From UBA4717 sp045531795 (lineage in GTDB: Bacteria; Bacillota; Clostridia; Oscillospirales; CAG-272): DNA of 35,075 nucleotides. Location of the stretch: positions 1 through 35,075 of the forward strand of contig JAZSET010000114.1 in NCBI GenBank assembly GCA_045531795.1. The letters are read 5' to 3'. The notes beneath the pieces are model-generated. The model was not told where the DNA came from, made no database searches, and worked only from the letters and a program-made list of their open reading frames with translations. Shown here in pieces: positions 24,901 through 32,894 of the stretch. Each line of letters starts with the position of its first letter. Position 1 is the first letter of the stretch. The translations under genes were made by a program, and so were the position numbers.

Positions 24901-24930
24901 AGAGAAGCAGCCGCAGCGAGTGCGGAATAA
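21907..24930 (+). CDS. Secreted ABC solute-binding protein with two N-terminal beta-sandwich-like modules
   Basis: This is a 1007-residue secreted protein. The signal peptide (1-29, ending AVA) has no lipobox cysteine. Residues of about 75-256 and 280-447 look like two related carbohydrate-binding-type beta-sandwiches; they share RxxRIDDEFPF/RRLYINDEIPF strands and end in TIEFCPLEES and ILQITGADPD. A helical insert (about 450-535) follows, then another strand of the same type (VDTIAICPVD). A family 1 extracellular solute-binding domain fills about 595-975 (LEVWISGGRDQAQIV, GPDVSL, YGIPETMTFSMMFYRKDVF, PRTWDEL). It therefore probably captures an oligosaccharide. The expected reading is that it feeds the permeases encoded next. 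The start at 21907 is fixed by GGAGG and the signal peptide. It is far longer than the usual 400-450 residues. Confidence 0.85.
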   Translation: MKRTRLTRLLAAVLSLLMIFTSFSLTAVADVEETEEQTMSYDIEEVKALLNALTYTEYVARTSRFPRATSTVVVNATDYDKELTDAAVKVVTDFEDDKGEALYTPTDGSVTWKINIPETAKYAVKLYYASYGNQKSTAIERACRIDDEFPFRGLRYLTISKNWLPTIFDPTTATSETANGLRVDENGNYRFQTDINGNDIKPNLFETPRWGEYLFCDSTGYDVYPYEIALSEGEHKFSLEASRDEMVLKTIEFCPLEESKSYADVESEYEKAGLASADADILIMEAELPVASSDRTIYPQNDRSSAITSPQDSSKTKMNAIGSTKWQSVGQWLEYTFTCEKSGLYYIVPRFKQSDLAGIYVTRRLYINDEIPFDEANYCQFNYGDSWQQQPLNDGETEFKFYFEEGKEYTLKFEVALGHVGDILETASNAMGSMNADYLKILQITGADPDQYRDYNFNVLIPNVIKDLYIQSKVLSEISETLIEISGGKSSSSASLDNIARTLMKMATSEDEVAKNLAQMKSYIGTLGTWINSSQNQPLLVDTIAICPVDKKEELPRANASFFESAKYELSSFINSFITDYSNLGATKELDADEILEVWISGGRDQAQIVRNLIDNKFTNETNIGVNLKLVAPGTLLPSTLAGAGPDVSLTNAQGDPIQYAIRNASMKLNDFDTFEEVTSRFDEAAMIPLTLYGDTYGIPETMTFSMMFYRKDVFADLGLDIPRTWDELMAIIPYLQYNNMEVGIPSSTAGLNLLLYQMGGEVYADEGMRIGYDSNISLEAFDTLCSYFTNYGFPVTYDFANRFRTGELPLGFSDYVASYNQLTIFATEIRGLWEFVPLVGYEDENGNVNNDSLVTVAPMMMMAGVNDAETAWDFMDWFVTADVQAAYSNEVVATIGQGAMYATANIEALESLPWATSDYKHIMEQFKSLSAVPEYPGGYILARYTNFAFLDAYNNAADPVESLLGYVDDINKEIIRKREEFDLETLELGDTLEAKRAREAAAASAE

Positions 24931-24970
24931 GTAAGAAACTGACTTATATATAATAAAAGGAGAAAAACAC

Positions 24971-25927
24971 ATGTCACAGAATACGGCAACGGCTGAAGTT
25001 AAAAAGCCGGTATCGCGTACCGAAATGACAAAATGGCAGTGGACTCTGAAGGAGATAAAGCGTAACAGAACAGCCTATCTTATGGTTGCACCGTTTATGA
25101 TACTCTTCTTCATCTTCACGGTTTTGCCTGTCGGAATGTCGGTAATTTTGAGCTTTACAAGATTTAATCTTCTTGAAATGCCGGAATTTATCTTCGTGGA
25201 CAAATATATCAGATTGTTCCTCGATGATGATATATTCCTTATAGCGTGTCAGAATACTCTCGTATTCGCTGCGATCACAGGACCGGTATCATATTTTATG
25301 TCCCTGCTCATTGCGTGGTTTATCAATGAGCTTTCTCCGAAGATAAGAGCTGTTGTAACACTTATCTTCTATGCCCCCAGTATTTCAGGTTCTGTTTACC
25401 TTATCTGGACCGTACTTTTCTCGGGCGACTCATACGGCTATGTAAACGCATGGCTTATGGAGCTTGGCTTCATAACAAGCCCGATACTCTGGTTCAGCAA
25501 TGCAGAATATGTAATGGGACTTTGTATAGTAGTAGCTCTCTGGACCTCACTTGGTACTTCGTTCCTTTCATTTATCGCAGGTCTTCAGGGCGTTGACAAG
25601 AGCCTTTACGAAGCGGCGGCAGTTGACGGAATCAAGAACAGATGGCAGGAATTATGGTATGTAACACTTCCTACAATGCGTCCTCAGCTTATGTTCGGTG
25701 CGGTTATGTCAATCACACAGTCATTCGGATTCGGAACAGTAGTTACAGCGCTTGCGGGCTTCCCGTCGGTTGACTATGCGGCGCATACAATTATGCACCA
25801 CTTAGAGGACTACGGCGGACAGCGATTTGAGGTTGGTTATTCCTCTGCTATTGCGGTTATACTCTTTGCAATAATGGTGGGCGCAAACCTTGTAATCAAA
25901 AAATTATTATCGAAGGTGGGGGATTGA
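24971..25927 (+). CDS. Sugar-type ABC transporter permease (MalF/UgpA-like), pair 1
   Basis: This is a 318-residue inner-membrane permease of the CUT1 carbohydrate family, with six predicted helices. A short cytoplasmic N-terminus leads into TAYLMVAPFMILFFIFTVLPV. The EAA loop that contacts the ATPase reads YEAAAVDGIKNRWQELWYVT followed by LP, a full match to the family. AAAGGAG lies before the ATG, 40 bp after the binding protein. It forms a heterodimer in all likelihood with the next gene product. Confidence 0.93.
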   Translation: MSQNTATAEVKKPVSRTEMTKWQWTLKEIKRNRTAYLMVAPFMILFFIFTVLPVGMSVILSFTRFNLLEMPEFIFVDKYIRLFLDDDIFLIACQNTLVFAAITGPVSYFMSLLIAWFINELSPKIRAVVTLIFYAPSISGSVYLIWTVLFSGDSYGYVNAWLMELGFITSPILWFSNAEYVMGLCIVVALWTSLGTSFLSFIAGLQGVDKSLYEAAAVDGIKNRWQELWYVTLPTMRPQLMFGAVMSITQSFGFGTVVTALAGFPSVDYAAHTIMHHLEDYGGQRFEVGYSSAIAVILFAIMVGANLVIKKLLSKVGD

Positions 25928-25928
25928 C

Positions 25929-26804
25929 ATGGCTAAGAAACTCAGAACCAGAGGTCATAAGGTTGTCCTCAACCGTTCGGCAGGCGGTGACGCAGGAATT
26001 ACATTCCTTCTCGTTATTATGGGAGCATTTATGTTCCTGCCTATGCTTTATGTTGTTATGCAGTCACTTAAGCCGCTTGACGAACTTTGGATGTTCCCGC
26101 CCCGCTTTTATGTAATCAGCCCTACGCTCAAAAACTTTTCAGACCTCTTTAAACTTATGGGCGACTCATGGGTACCTTTTTCAAGATACATATTCAACAC
26201 AGTATTTATTTCTGTAACAGGTACAGCAGGAAACCTTGTTCTTTCATCTCTTGCGGCATACGCACTTTCAAAGATTAAGTTCCCCGGAAGAAACTGGATG
26301 TTCCAGATGATAGTACTTTCGCTTATGTTCCACGGTACTGTAACAGGTATCTGTAACTTTATTACAATGAGCGCACTTCACTGGGTTGATACCTATATGG
26401 CTTTAATCATTCCCGCTTGGTGTACGAGCCTTGGTCTTTACCTTATGAAGCAGTTTATGGAAACAAATGTAACAGACGCAGTTCTTGAATCTGCAAGACT
26501 TGACGGTTCAACAGAATTCAACACATTTCTGACAATTGCGATGCCGATGGTTAAGCCCGCCTGGCTTACACTTATCATTTACAGCTTCCAGGGACTCTGG
26601 AATGCAGGCTCGTCAATTTATATTCAGTCCGAGCAGCTCAAGTCATTTAACTACGCAATCGGACAGATTCTTGCCGGCGGTATTCAGCGTGCTGGTGCAG
26701 GTGCAGCATCTACAGTTATTATGATGCTTGTTCCGATAAGCGTATTCGTTATTACTCAGAGCAACATCATCGAAACGATGGGTTCCTCGGGTATGAAGGA
26801 CTAA
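25929..26804 (+). CDS. Sugar-type ABC transporter permease (MalG/UgpE-like), pair 1
   Basis: This is a 291-residue second permease subunit, with six helices. The EAA-type loop reads LESARLDGSTEFNTFLTIAM followed by PM, somewhat degenerate at the second Ala. The start ATG lies one base after the stop of the upstream permease gene, so the two are translationally coupled. AGXLDG-type spacing and the C-terminal helix are as in CUT1 partners. It probably pairs with 24971-25927. Confidence 0.92.
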   Translation: MAKKLRTRGHKVVLNRSAGGDAGITFLLVIMGAFMFLPMLYVVMQSLKPLDELWMFPPRFYVISPTLKNFSDLFKLMGDSWVPFSRYIFNTVFISVTGTAGNLVLSSLAAYALSKIKFPGRNWMFQMIVLSLMFHGTVTGICNFITMSALHWVDTYMALIIPAWCTSLGLYLMKQFMETNVTDAVLESARLDGSTEFNTFLTIAMPMVKPAWLTLIIYSFQGLWNAGSSIYIQSEQLKSFNYAIGQILAGGIQRAGAGAASTVIMMLVPISVFVITQSNIIETMGSSGMKD

Positions 26805-26816
26805 GGAGGTATGAAG

Positions 26817-28952
26817 ATGAAGAAATTTACAAGATTCCTTGCTTTTGCCGCCTGCCTTATTATGATTTTGTCTTCCATTCCGGTAGGAGCGATTACTCCT
26901 TATTCCACATACACATATTCAATCGACGGCTTTGCTCTTGTTTCCCCCGATGCGTATGTGCCTGACAGAATTATCGATTCGGATAACCTTACATATCAGG
27001 GCAAACCTGTTAAGATTGTGGATCCGAGAGATTTGTTTGTGGACGAGGATAATAATATCTACCTTGTAATGGGTTCTCCCAATCAGGTAGTTGTTATGAA
27101 TGAGTACTTCAATATACAGTTCATCATCAGCAGTTTTATAAACGAGCACGGTGTTCCGGACTCGCTTGCGGGACCTTCGGGCGTATTTGTGACAGAGGAC
27201 AAAATCTATGTTGCAGATACAGATAACCGCAGAATCGTAATGTTTAACCGTGACGGTAGCTTCTATAAAACAATAGAAGAGCCTGATGCGGATGTTTTCC
27301 CTGACAACTCCATTTATAAGCCCGAGGCAATTGCAGTTGATAAGTACGGCAGAATTTACGTAGTATCAACAACAACATATATGGGTGTCATCGCCATCAA
27401 TGAAGAGGGCGACTTCCAGGGATTTGTTGGTGCACAGCAGGTTACAATCAGTGCTTTTGATATCTTCTGGAGAAGATTTATGACAGAAGAACAGAGAGCG
27501 CGTTCCGATTCCTATGTATCAACCGAGTACAACAATATTGCGATGGATGATAACGGATTCATTTACGTTACAACATCAAGTATTGACGAAGCTTCACAGC
27601 AGAGTGCTATTGAGACAAAGGAGAGCAAGTATTCTCCTGTAAAGCTTCTTAACAGTAAGGGTAACGATATTATGAAGCGTACAGGCTTCTTCGGACCCGG
27701 CGGCGAAGTTAATGTATCAAATCTTTCTACAGCAATAATCAAAGGTCCTTCCCGTATCATTGACGTAGCAGTCGGACCTGAGGGAACCTGGTCAATTGTT
27801 GACGAAAAGAGAAGTAAAATCTACACATACAACGCAGAGGGTGAGCTTCTTCACATCTTCGGCGACACAGGTACACAGCTTGGTAATATTTCATCAATAA
27901 AGGCAATTTCTTACCTTGGCGATGACCTCCTTGTACTTGACAAGAACTCTCTCAATATTACAAAGTTCAGAAGAACCGAGTACGGAGATCTTCTTATCTC
28001 GGCAATTCACAACACAAACGAGAGAAAGTACGACGAAACAATCAATTACTGGCAGGATATCCTCCAGAGAAACAACAACTTTGACTCAGCATACATCGGT
28101 ATCGGTAAGAGCCTTTACAGAAGTGCACAGTATGAAGAAGCACTTGACTACTATGAGGCAGCATACGATACCACAAACTACTCAGAGTCATTTAAGGAAA
28201 TAAGAAAAGAATGGATTTCAAAGTTCTTTATACTTATTCCTGTTGCAGCAATATTGGCTATAGTTCTGATCGTTTTCTTCTTCAAGTATGCGGCTAAGGT
28301 TAACAAAGTAACAGCATTGAAGGTTGGTCGAAAGAGCTTCAAGGAGGAAATCCTTTATACGTTCCACCTGATATTCCACCCGTTTGACGGTTTCTGGGAT
28401 CTGAAGCACGAAAAGAGAGGTTCGGTAAGAGGAGCATTCTTCTGGATAATTGTAACGATTATTGCTTTCTTCTATCAGGCAATCGGTACAGGATATATCT
28501 TTAATCCACGTGACTCATATTCCACAATATTTGTTCAGGTTATCTCGGTAGTTGTTCCCGTCGTTTTGTGGTCGGTAGCAAACTGGTGTCTTACAACACT
28601 TTTCGAGGGTGAAGGAAGCTTCAAGGACATCTTCGTTGCAACCTCTTATGCTCTTGCACCCTTGCCGATGCTTATAATACCTGCAACGATTTATTCAAAC
28701 TTCGCACTTGAAAATGAAGCACTTGTTATAAATCTTCTTATAGGTATAGGCTTTGCCTGGGCAGGAATGCTTATATTCTTTGCATCTCAGGTAACACATG
28801 ACTACACATTTTCAAAGAATATACTTACGACAATCGGTACCATCGTAGGTATGGCAGTAATTATGTTTATCATTCTGTTGTTCTCAACATTGCTTACTAA
28901 GGTTATTACCTTCGTATCTGATATAATAACAGAAATTTCGTACCGCATGTAA
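26817..28952 (+). CDS. Beta-propeller (NHL-like), TPR-like and Yip1-like membrane fusion protein
   Basis: This is a 711-residue protein with three parts. After a signal sequence (1-25), residues of about 40-395 form an NHL-like propeller with blades such as VKIVDPRDLFVDEDNNIYLV, PSGVFVTEDKIYVADTDNRR and PEAIAVDKYGRIYVV. Residues of about 400-468 resemble one or two TPR units (YIGIGKSLYRSAQYEEALDY). A membrane helix (about 470-490) follows, then a five-helix Yip1-like domain to the C-terminus (HPFDGFWDLKHEKRGSVRGA, YALAPLP). The propeller should face outside. The start at 26817 has AAGGAGG 7 nt upstream; the ATG at 26811 is too close. The function is unknown. The context suggests binding of a glycan or scaffolding of the two permease pairs. 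Confidence 0.82.
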   Translation: MKKFTRFLAFAACLIMILSSIPVGAITPYSTYTYSIDGFALVSPDAYVPDRIIDSDNLTYQGKPVKIVDPRDLFVDEDNNIYLVMGSPNQVVVMNEYFNIQFIISSFINEHGVPDSLAGPSGVFVTEDKIYVADTDNRRIVMFNRDGSFYKTIEEPDADVFPDNSIYKPEAIAVDKYGRIYVVSTTTYMGVIAINEEGDFQGFVGAQQVTISAFDIFWRRFMTEEQRARSDSYVSTEYNNIAMDDNGFIYVTTSSIDEASQQSAIETKESKYSPVKLLNSKGNDIMKRTGFFGPGGEVNVSNLSTAIIKGPSRIIDVAVGPEGTWSIVDEKRSKIYTYNAEGELLHIFGDTGTQLGNISSIKAISYLGDDLLVLDKNSLNITKFRRTEYGDLLISAIHNTNERKYDETINYWQDILQRNNNFDSAYIGIGKSLYRSAQYEEALDYYEAAYDTTNYSESFKEIRKEWISKFFILIPVAAILAIVLIVFFFKYAAKVNKVTALKVGRKSFKEEILYTFHLIFHPFDGFWDLKHEKRGSVRGAFFWIIVTIIAFFYQAIGTGYIFNPRDSYSTIFVQVISVVVPVVLWSVANWCLTTLFEGEGSFKDIFVATSYALAPLPMLIIPATIYSNFALENEALVINLLIGIGFAWAGMLIFFASQVTHDYTFSKNILTTIGTIVGMAVIMFIILLFSTLLTKVITFVSDIITEISYRM

Positions 28953-28972
28953 CAGAGAGGAGGAAATGATAT

Positions 28973-31915
28973 ATGAAATTCAATAAAATATTTACAGCAT
29001 TTCTGACCGCACTGTTGCTTGCGTGCCTGCTTATTACTTCTATAGTAGCTGCAGATGTTGAAGAAAGGGATTATTTAAGTCTTCGCTTTGGTTCAGCTGA
29101 GGAAAAGCTTGAATCAATGGAGCTTATTCTCGATGAAAACGGCAGTCAGCTTTACATTGACAAGTTTTCCGGTGAAATAGGCTTTGTTGATGCTAAAACA
29201 GGACAAATTCTTCTTTCCAACCCTTATGATATTGCAAGCACATTAGGTTCTGAAAACATAAAGAACCAGTTGCTCAGCCAGCTTATCATAAAATATGAGG
29301 ACAACGGCGCAGAAAAGACTCTTGACAGTTATTCATCTGCTGCACAGTTTGACCAAATTAAAGTAAAGAAGACAAAAACTGGTATCAGAGTTGAGTACAT
29401 CATCGGTGAGATGATTACAAGACGACTTGTGCCGGAGCTTATTGAAAAAACAAGCTTTGAAGAGAATATTCTCGCATATATGACTGACCCTGCTGCACAG
29501 CTTGATTTCAGCATTTACTACTCTCTTAAGGACCCCTCTGAAGAGGGACTTACAGACCGTCAGATAATGGAAATGAAGCATTCATGGCCTATAACCCAGA
29601 AGATGCCCGTTTATGTATTTGACCCTGCGGCAACCGCTAAGGAGTATGCAAGATTTGAGGGATATATCAAGGAATATGCTCCTTCATATACCTTTGAACA
29701 GCTTGATGCAGACCATGAGCTCGTTGAATATGAGTCTGAGGACAAATCACCTCCTCTGTTCAGAATGGCTCTTGAATACTCAATAGATGAAAACGGAAAT
29801 CTTGATGTAAGACTTCCTGCAAACGGTATCAGATTTGACGAAACCGTTTACACTCTTACAAATATTCAGATTCTTCCTTACTTCGGTGCAGGTAAAACCT
29901 CTAATGACGGTGAAATATTCTTCCCTGACGGAAGCGGTGCAATAATCCGTCCCGCAGAATTTGACGGCAAATCAGTAACTCTTACAAATAAGATTTACGG
30001 ACAGGATTATGCATACCAGAAGATAAGCGGTGCTCATCAGGAAATAATGCACCTGCCTGTTTACGGTGTTGTTCGTAACGACATAGAAGCTATTCCGGGA
30101 GCAGAGAGCACAAATACTACATCTGTAGGCTTCCTCGCAGTTATAAACGAGGGCGACTCTCTTGCAACCGTAACTGCAGAAAATGGTGGTACACTTCACA
30201 AGTACTTCACTGCATACACTTCATTTGCTCCAAGACCTAAGGACTCATATAACCTTTCAGAGGCTATATCGGTAGGCGGCGGAAATGCTGTTCATACCCT
30301 GGTTCTTGACCGTAAATACACGGGAAGCTACAGAATTAAGTATATTATGCTTAATGATGATGCTTTAGCAGAAGAAGCTGGTGTCAGCGACGCGTATACA
30401 CCGAGCTATGTTGGTATGGCAAAGGCTTACCGTGACTATCTTGTAGCAAACGGCGAACTTGAGCCATTAACAGACGATGAAGTAAAGGAAGATATTCCTC
30501 TTTACATCGAATCATTCGGTGCAATCGAAACAATTAAGCGTATTGCATCAATTCCTGTAACGGTGCTTTCACCTCTTACAACATTTGATGACCTTGTTAC
30601 AATGACCGAAAAGCTTGGCGAAAGCGATATTTCCAATGTAAACTATAAGCTCACAGGTTTTGCAAACGGCGGTCTTGTTTCAACAGTACCTTATAAGGTT
30701 AAGTTTGATTCTGCCGTAGGTGGAAACAAAGGTTTCAAGGAATTCGTAAGCTATGCGAGTGATAACGGCATCGGCGTATATCCCGATTTTGATTTCGTAT
30801 ACTTTAAGAAAGCAGAAAACTTTGACGGTGTTTCCAATAAGAACCTTGCAAAAACAATGGATAACCGTTATGCCCGCAAGCAGACCTATGATTCAACAAT
30901 GCAGGCCTTTGAAAAATCTACAGAGCTTGCAATTTCGGCTAAATCATATGATTATCTTTATGAAGAGTTCAATAAGAACTATTCAAAGCTTTCGCCCATT
31001 GGCGTATCTGTAGCAACTCTTGGAAGCGACCTTAACTCTGACTTCAACAAGAAGGACATCTACAACAGAGAAGATGTCAAGGACCTTACAACAGGTGTTC
31101 TTGAGCGTATTGGTACAGATTATGAAAATGTACTTTCCGATTCGGGTAATGCTTATTCACTCAAGTATGTTGACAATTACATCAACATACCGCTTGACTC
31201 AAGTAACTATCTCAATACAAGCGAATCTGTTCCGTTTATGGGAATGGTACTTCACGGATATAAGAACTTTACAGGCACAGCAGTTAATATGGCAGGCGAT
31301 ATAGACTACGAAATACTTAAGTCTATTGAAAGCGGAGCATCACTCTACTTTATGCTTTCAAGCCAGAACACCAACTACTTAAAGGAATCCGAAGAATTCA
31401 ACAGATATTATTCGGTAGGCTTTGATATCTGGTACGATGACCTTGTAGAGGCTTATACAAAACTTAATGATGCAATCGGCGATTGTCAGACTGCTACAAT
31501 TGATGACCACGAGTTCATCCTTGGTGAGCGTGTTCCTACAGAAGCAGAGGCACTTGCAGATAAGCTTGAAGCAGAAGAAGCTGCTCAGAAAAAGGCAGAG
31601 TCTGATGAAGCAAGATATCAGAAAGCACTTAAGAAGTTAAAGCTTGAGGCTCGCAGAAACGGTCAGAACCCCGAAGCAGTAACTCTTGATAAGGCAGAGT
31701 ATCTTGCAGCCTTTGAAGCAGATCAAAATAATGCAACAAAGCAAACAGAAGGGTATGTAAGAACAAAGTATACAACAGATGAGGGAAAAATCGCTGTTGT
31801 AACATACTCAAACGGCGTGAAGTTTATACTTAACTTTAACAGCTTCGATGTAACAGTTGAATACGAGGGCGAGACTTATGAGCTTGACAGCCTCGGATTC
31901 GTGAAGATTAAGTGA
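28973..31915 (+). CDS. Secreted DUF5696-like protein, possible glycoside-active enzyme
   Basis: This is a 980-residue secreted protein with a signal peptide (1-27, ending VAA). I recognise it as DUF5696-like from the N-terminal beta-rich region (LYIDKFSGEIGFVDAKTG, LLSNPYDIAS) and from FFPDGSGAIIRP near residue 320. The middle (about 515-830) alternates strands and helices like a TIM barrel (VNYKLTGFANGGL, GIGVYPDFDFVYF). It is followed by a charged helical stretch (860-935) and a small terminal beta domain. A catalytic role on carbohydrate is inferred from this fold and from the transporter neighbours. I cannot name catalytic residues. AGGAGG lies 9 nt before the ATG. No C-terminal membrane anchor or sorting signal is visible. 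Confidence 0.7.
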   Translation: MKFNKIFTAFLTALLLACLLITSIVAADVEERDYLSLRFGSAEEKLESMELILDENGSQLYIDKFSGEIGFVDAKTGQILLSNPYDIASTLGSENIKNQLLSQLIIKYEDNGAEKTLDSYSSAAQFDQIKVKKTKTGIRVEYIIGEMITRRLVPELIEKTSFEENILAYMTDPAAQLDFSIYYSLKDPSEEGLTDRQIMEMKHSWPITQKMPVYVFDPAATAKEYARFEGYIKEYAPSYTFEQLDADHELVEYESEDKSPPLFRMALEYSIDENGNLDVRLPANGIRFDETVYTLTNIQILPYFGAGKTSNDGEIFFPDGSGAIIRPAEFDGKSVTLTNKIYGQDYAYQKISGAHQEIMHLPVYGVVRNDIEAIPGAESTNTTSVGFLAVINEGDSLATVTAENGGTLHKYFTAYTSFAPRPKDSYNLSEAISVGGGNAVHTLVLDRKYTGSYRIKYIMLNDDALAEEAGVSDAYTPSYVGMAKAYRDYLVANGELEPLTDDEVKEDIPLYIESFGAIETIKRIASIPVTVLSPLTTFDDLVTMTEKLGESDISNVNYKLTGFANGGLVSTVPYKVKFDSAVGGNKGFKEFVSYASDNGIGVYPDFDFVYFKKAENFDGVSNKNLAKTMDNRYARKQTYDSTMQAFEKSTELAISAKSYDYLYEEFNKNYSKLSPIGVSVATLGSDLNSDFNKKDIYNREDVKDLTTGVLERIGTDYENVLSDSGNAYSLKYVDNYINIPLDSSNYLNTSESVPFMGMVLHGYKNFTGTAVNMAGDIDYEILKSIESGASLYFMLSSQNTNYLKESEEFNRYYSVGFDIWYDDLVEAYTKLNDAIGDCQTATIDDHEFILGERVPTEAEALADKLEAEEAAQKKAESDEARYQKALKKLKLEARRNGQNPEAVTLDKAEYLAAFEADQNNATKQTEGYVRTKYTTDEGKIAVVTYSNGVKFILNFNSFDVTVEYEGETYELDSLGFVKIK

Positions 31916-31932
31916 GAAAGGAGATGTATTGA

Positions 31933-32880
31933 ATGAATAAAACATTAACAACAAAGAAAAGAAGTAATGCATCTCTTGACAAGAAAAAAGCCCGCGCAGG
32001 TTATGTATTTGTTCTTCCGTTCATTCTGAGCTTTATTATAATCTATCTTCCGGTTATAATCGACTCAATCAAATATACCTTTAATACAATTAAGGTAATC
32101 CCCGGCGGCGGTTTCGAACTTGAGTTCGTGGGACTTGCCAACTATCAGGAGGCGTTCTTCGAGGATCCTCTGTTTGTACAGACACTTACCTCGGGTATCC
32201 AACAGCTTGTATTCGATATTCCTGCAATAGTAATATTTTCGCTCTTTATGGCGGTGCTTCTTAATCAGAAGATGATAGGCCGTGCGGCTTTCAGAGCAAT
32301 CTTTTTCGTGCCTGTTATTCTTTCAACAGGTATCATTGAAAGCATTGATGCTCAGAACAATGTATTTATGAGCTATATGACCAGCGAGGATGCAATTGAG
32401 CAGGGTGCTTCAACAGGCGGTGCAACGCAGATTATTTCCGCACTGGATTTCGAAAATCTATTTGAGAGTATGAAGGTCGGCGGAGAGCTTGTTGAATATG
32501 TTATAGGACTTATCAATGATATTTATAACATAGTAAACCGCTCGGGTGTTCAGATGCTTATATTCCTTGCAGGTCTTCAGTCAATTTCACCGGCAATTTA
32601 CGAGTCCTGTGAAATCGACGGTGCGACAGCATGGGAAACATTCTGGAAGATAACACTTCCGATGATAAGCCCGATGATCCTCGTTAACGCAATTTATACG
32701 GTTATCGACTCATTTACATCAGAATCAAATAGCGTAATGATATATATCAATAAGATTTATTCCGAGAACAATGTTCTTTCCGGAGCAATGTCCTGGGTAT
32801 ACTTCCTCTTGGTAATTCTCATAATCGGTGTAGTAGCCGCAATGCTCAGCGCATTTGTATTCTATCAAAAACGTGATTAA
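31933..32880 (+). CDS. Sugar-type ABC transporter permease (MalF/UgpA-like), pair 2
   Basis: This is a 315-residue permease starting AGYVFVLPFILSFIIIYLPV after a basic N-terminus. The EAA loop reads YESCEIDGATAWETFWKITL followed by P, with the two Ala replaced by Ser and Cys. Compared with pair 1 it has a polar insert of about 65 residues (roughly 135-200) between helices, predicted to lie outside. AAAGGAG lies upstream of the ATG, 17 bp after the DUF5696-like gene. Sequence differs clearly from the first permease, so this is not a recent duplication. Confidence 0.91.
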   Translation: MNKTLTTKKRSNASLDKKKARAGYVFVLPFILSFIIIYLPVIIDSIKYTFNTIKVIPGGGFELEFVGLANYQEAFFEDPLFVQTLTSGIQQLVFDIPAIVIFSLFMAVLLNQKMIGRAAFRAIFFVPVILSTGIIESIDAQNNVFMSYMTSEDAIEQGASTGGATQIISALDFENLFESMKVGGELVEYVIGLINDIYNIVNRSGVQMLIFLAGLQSISPAIYESCEIDGATAWETFWKITLPMISPMILVNAIYTVIDSFTSESNSVMIYINKIYSENNVLSGAMSWVYFLLVILIIGVVAAMLSAFVFYQKRD

Positions 32881-32894
32881 AGGAGGGGAAAACA

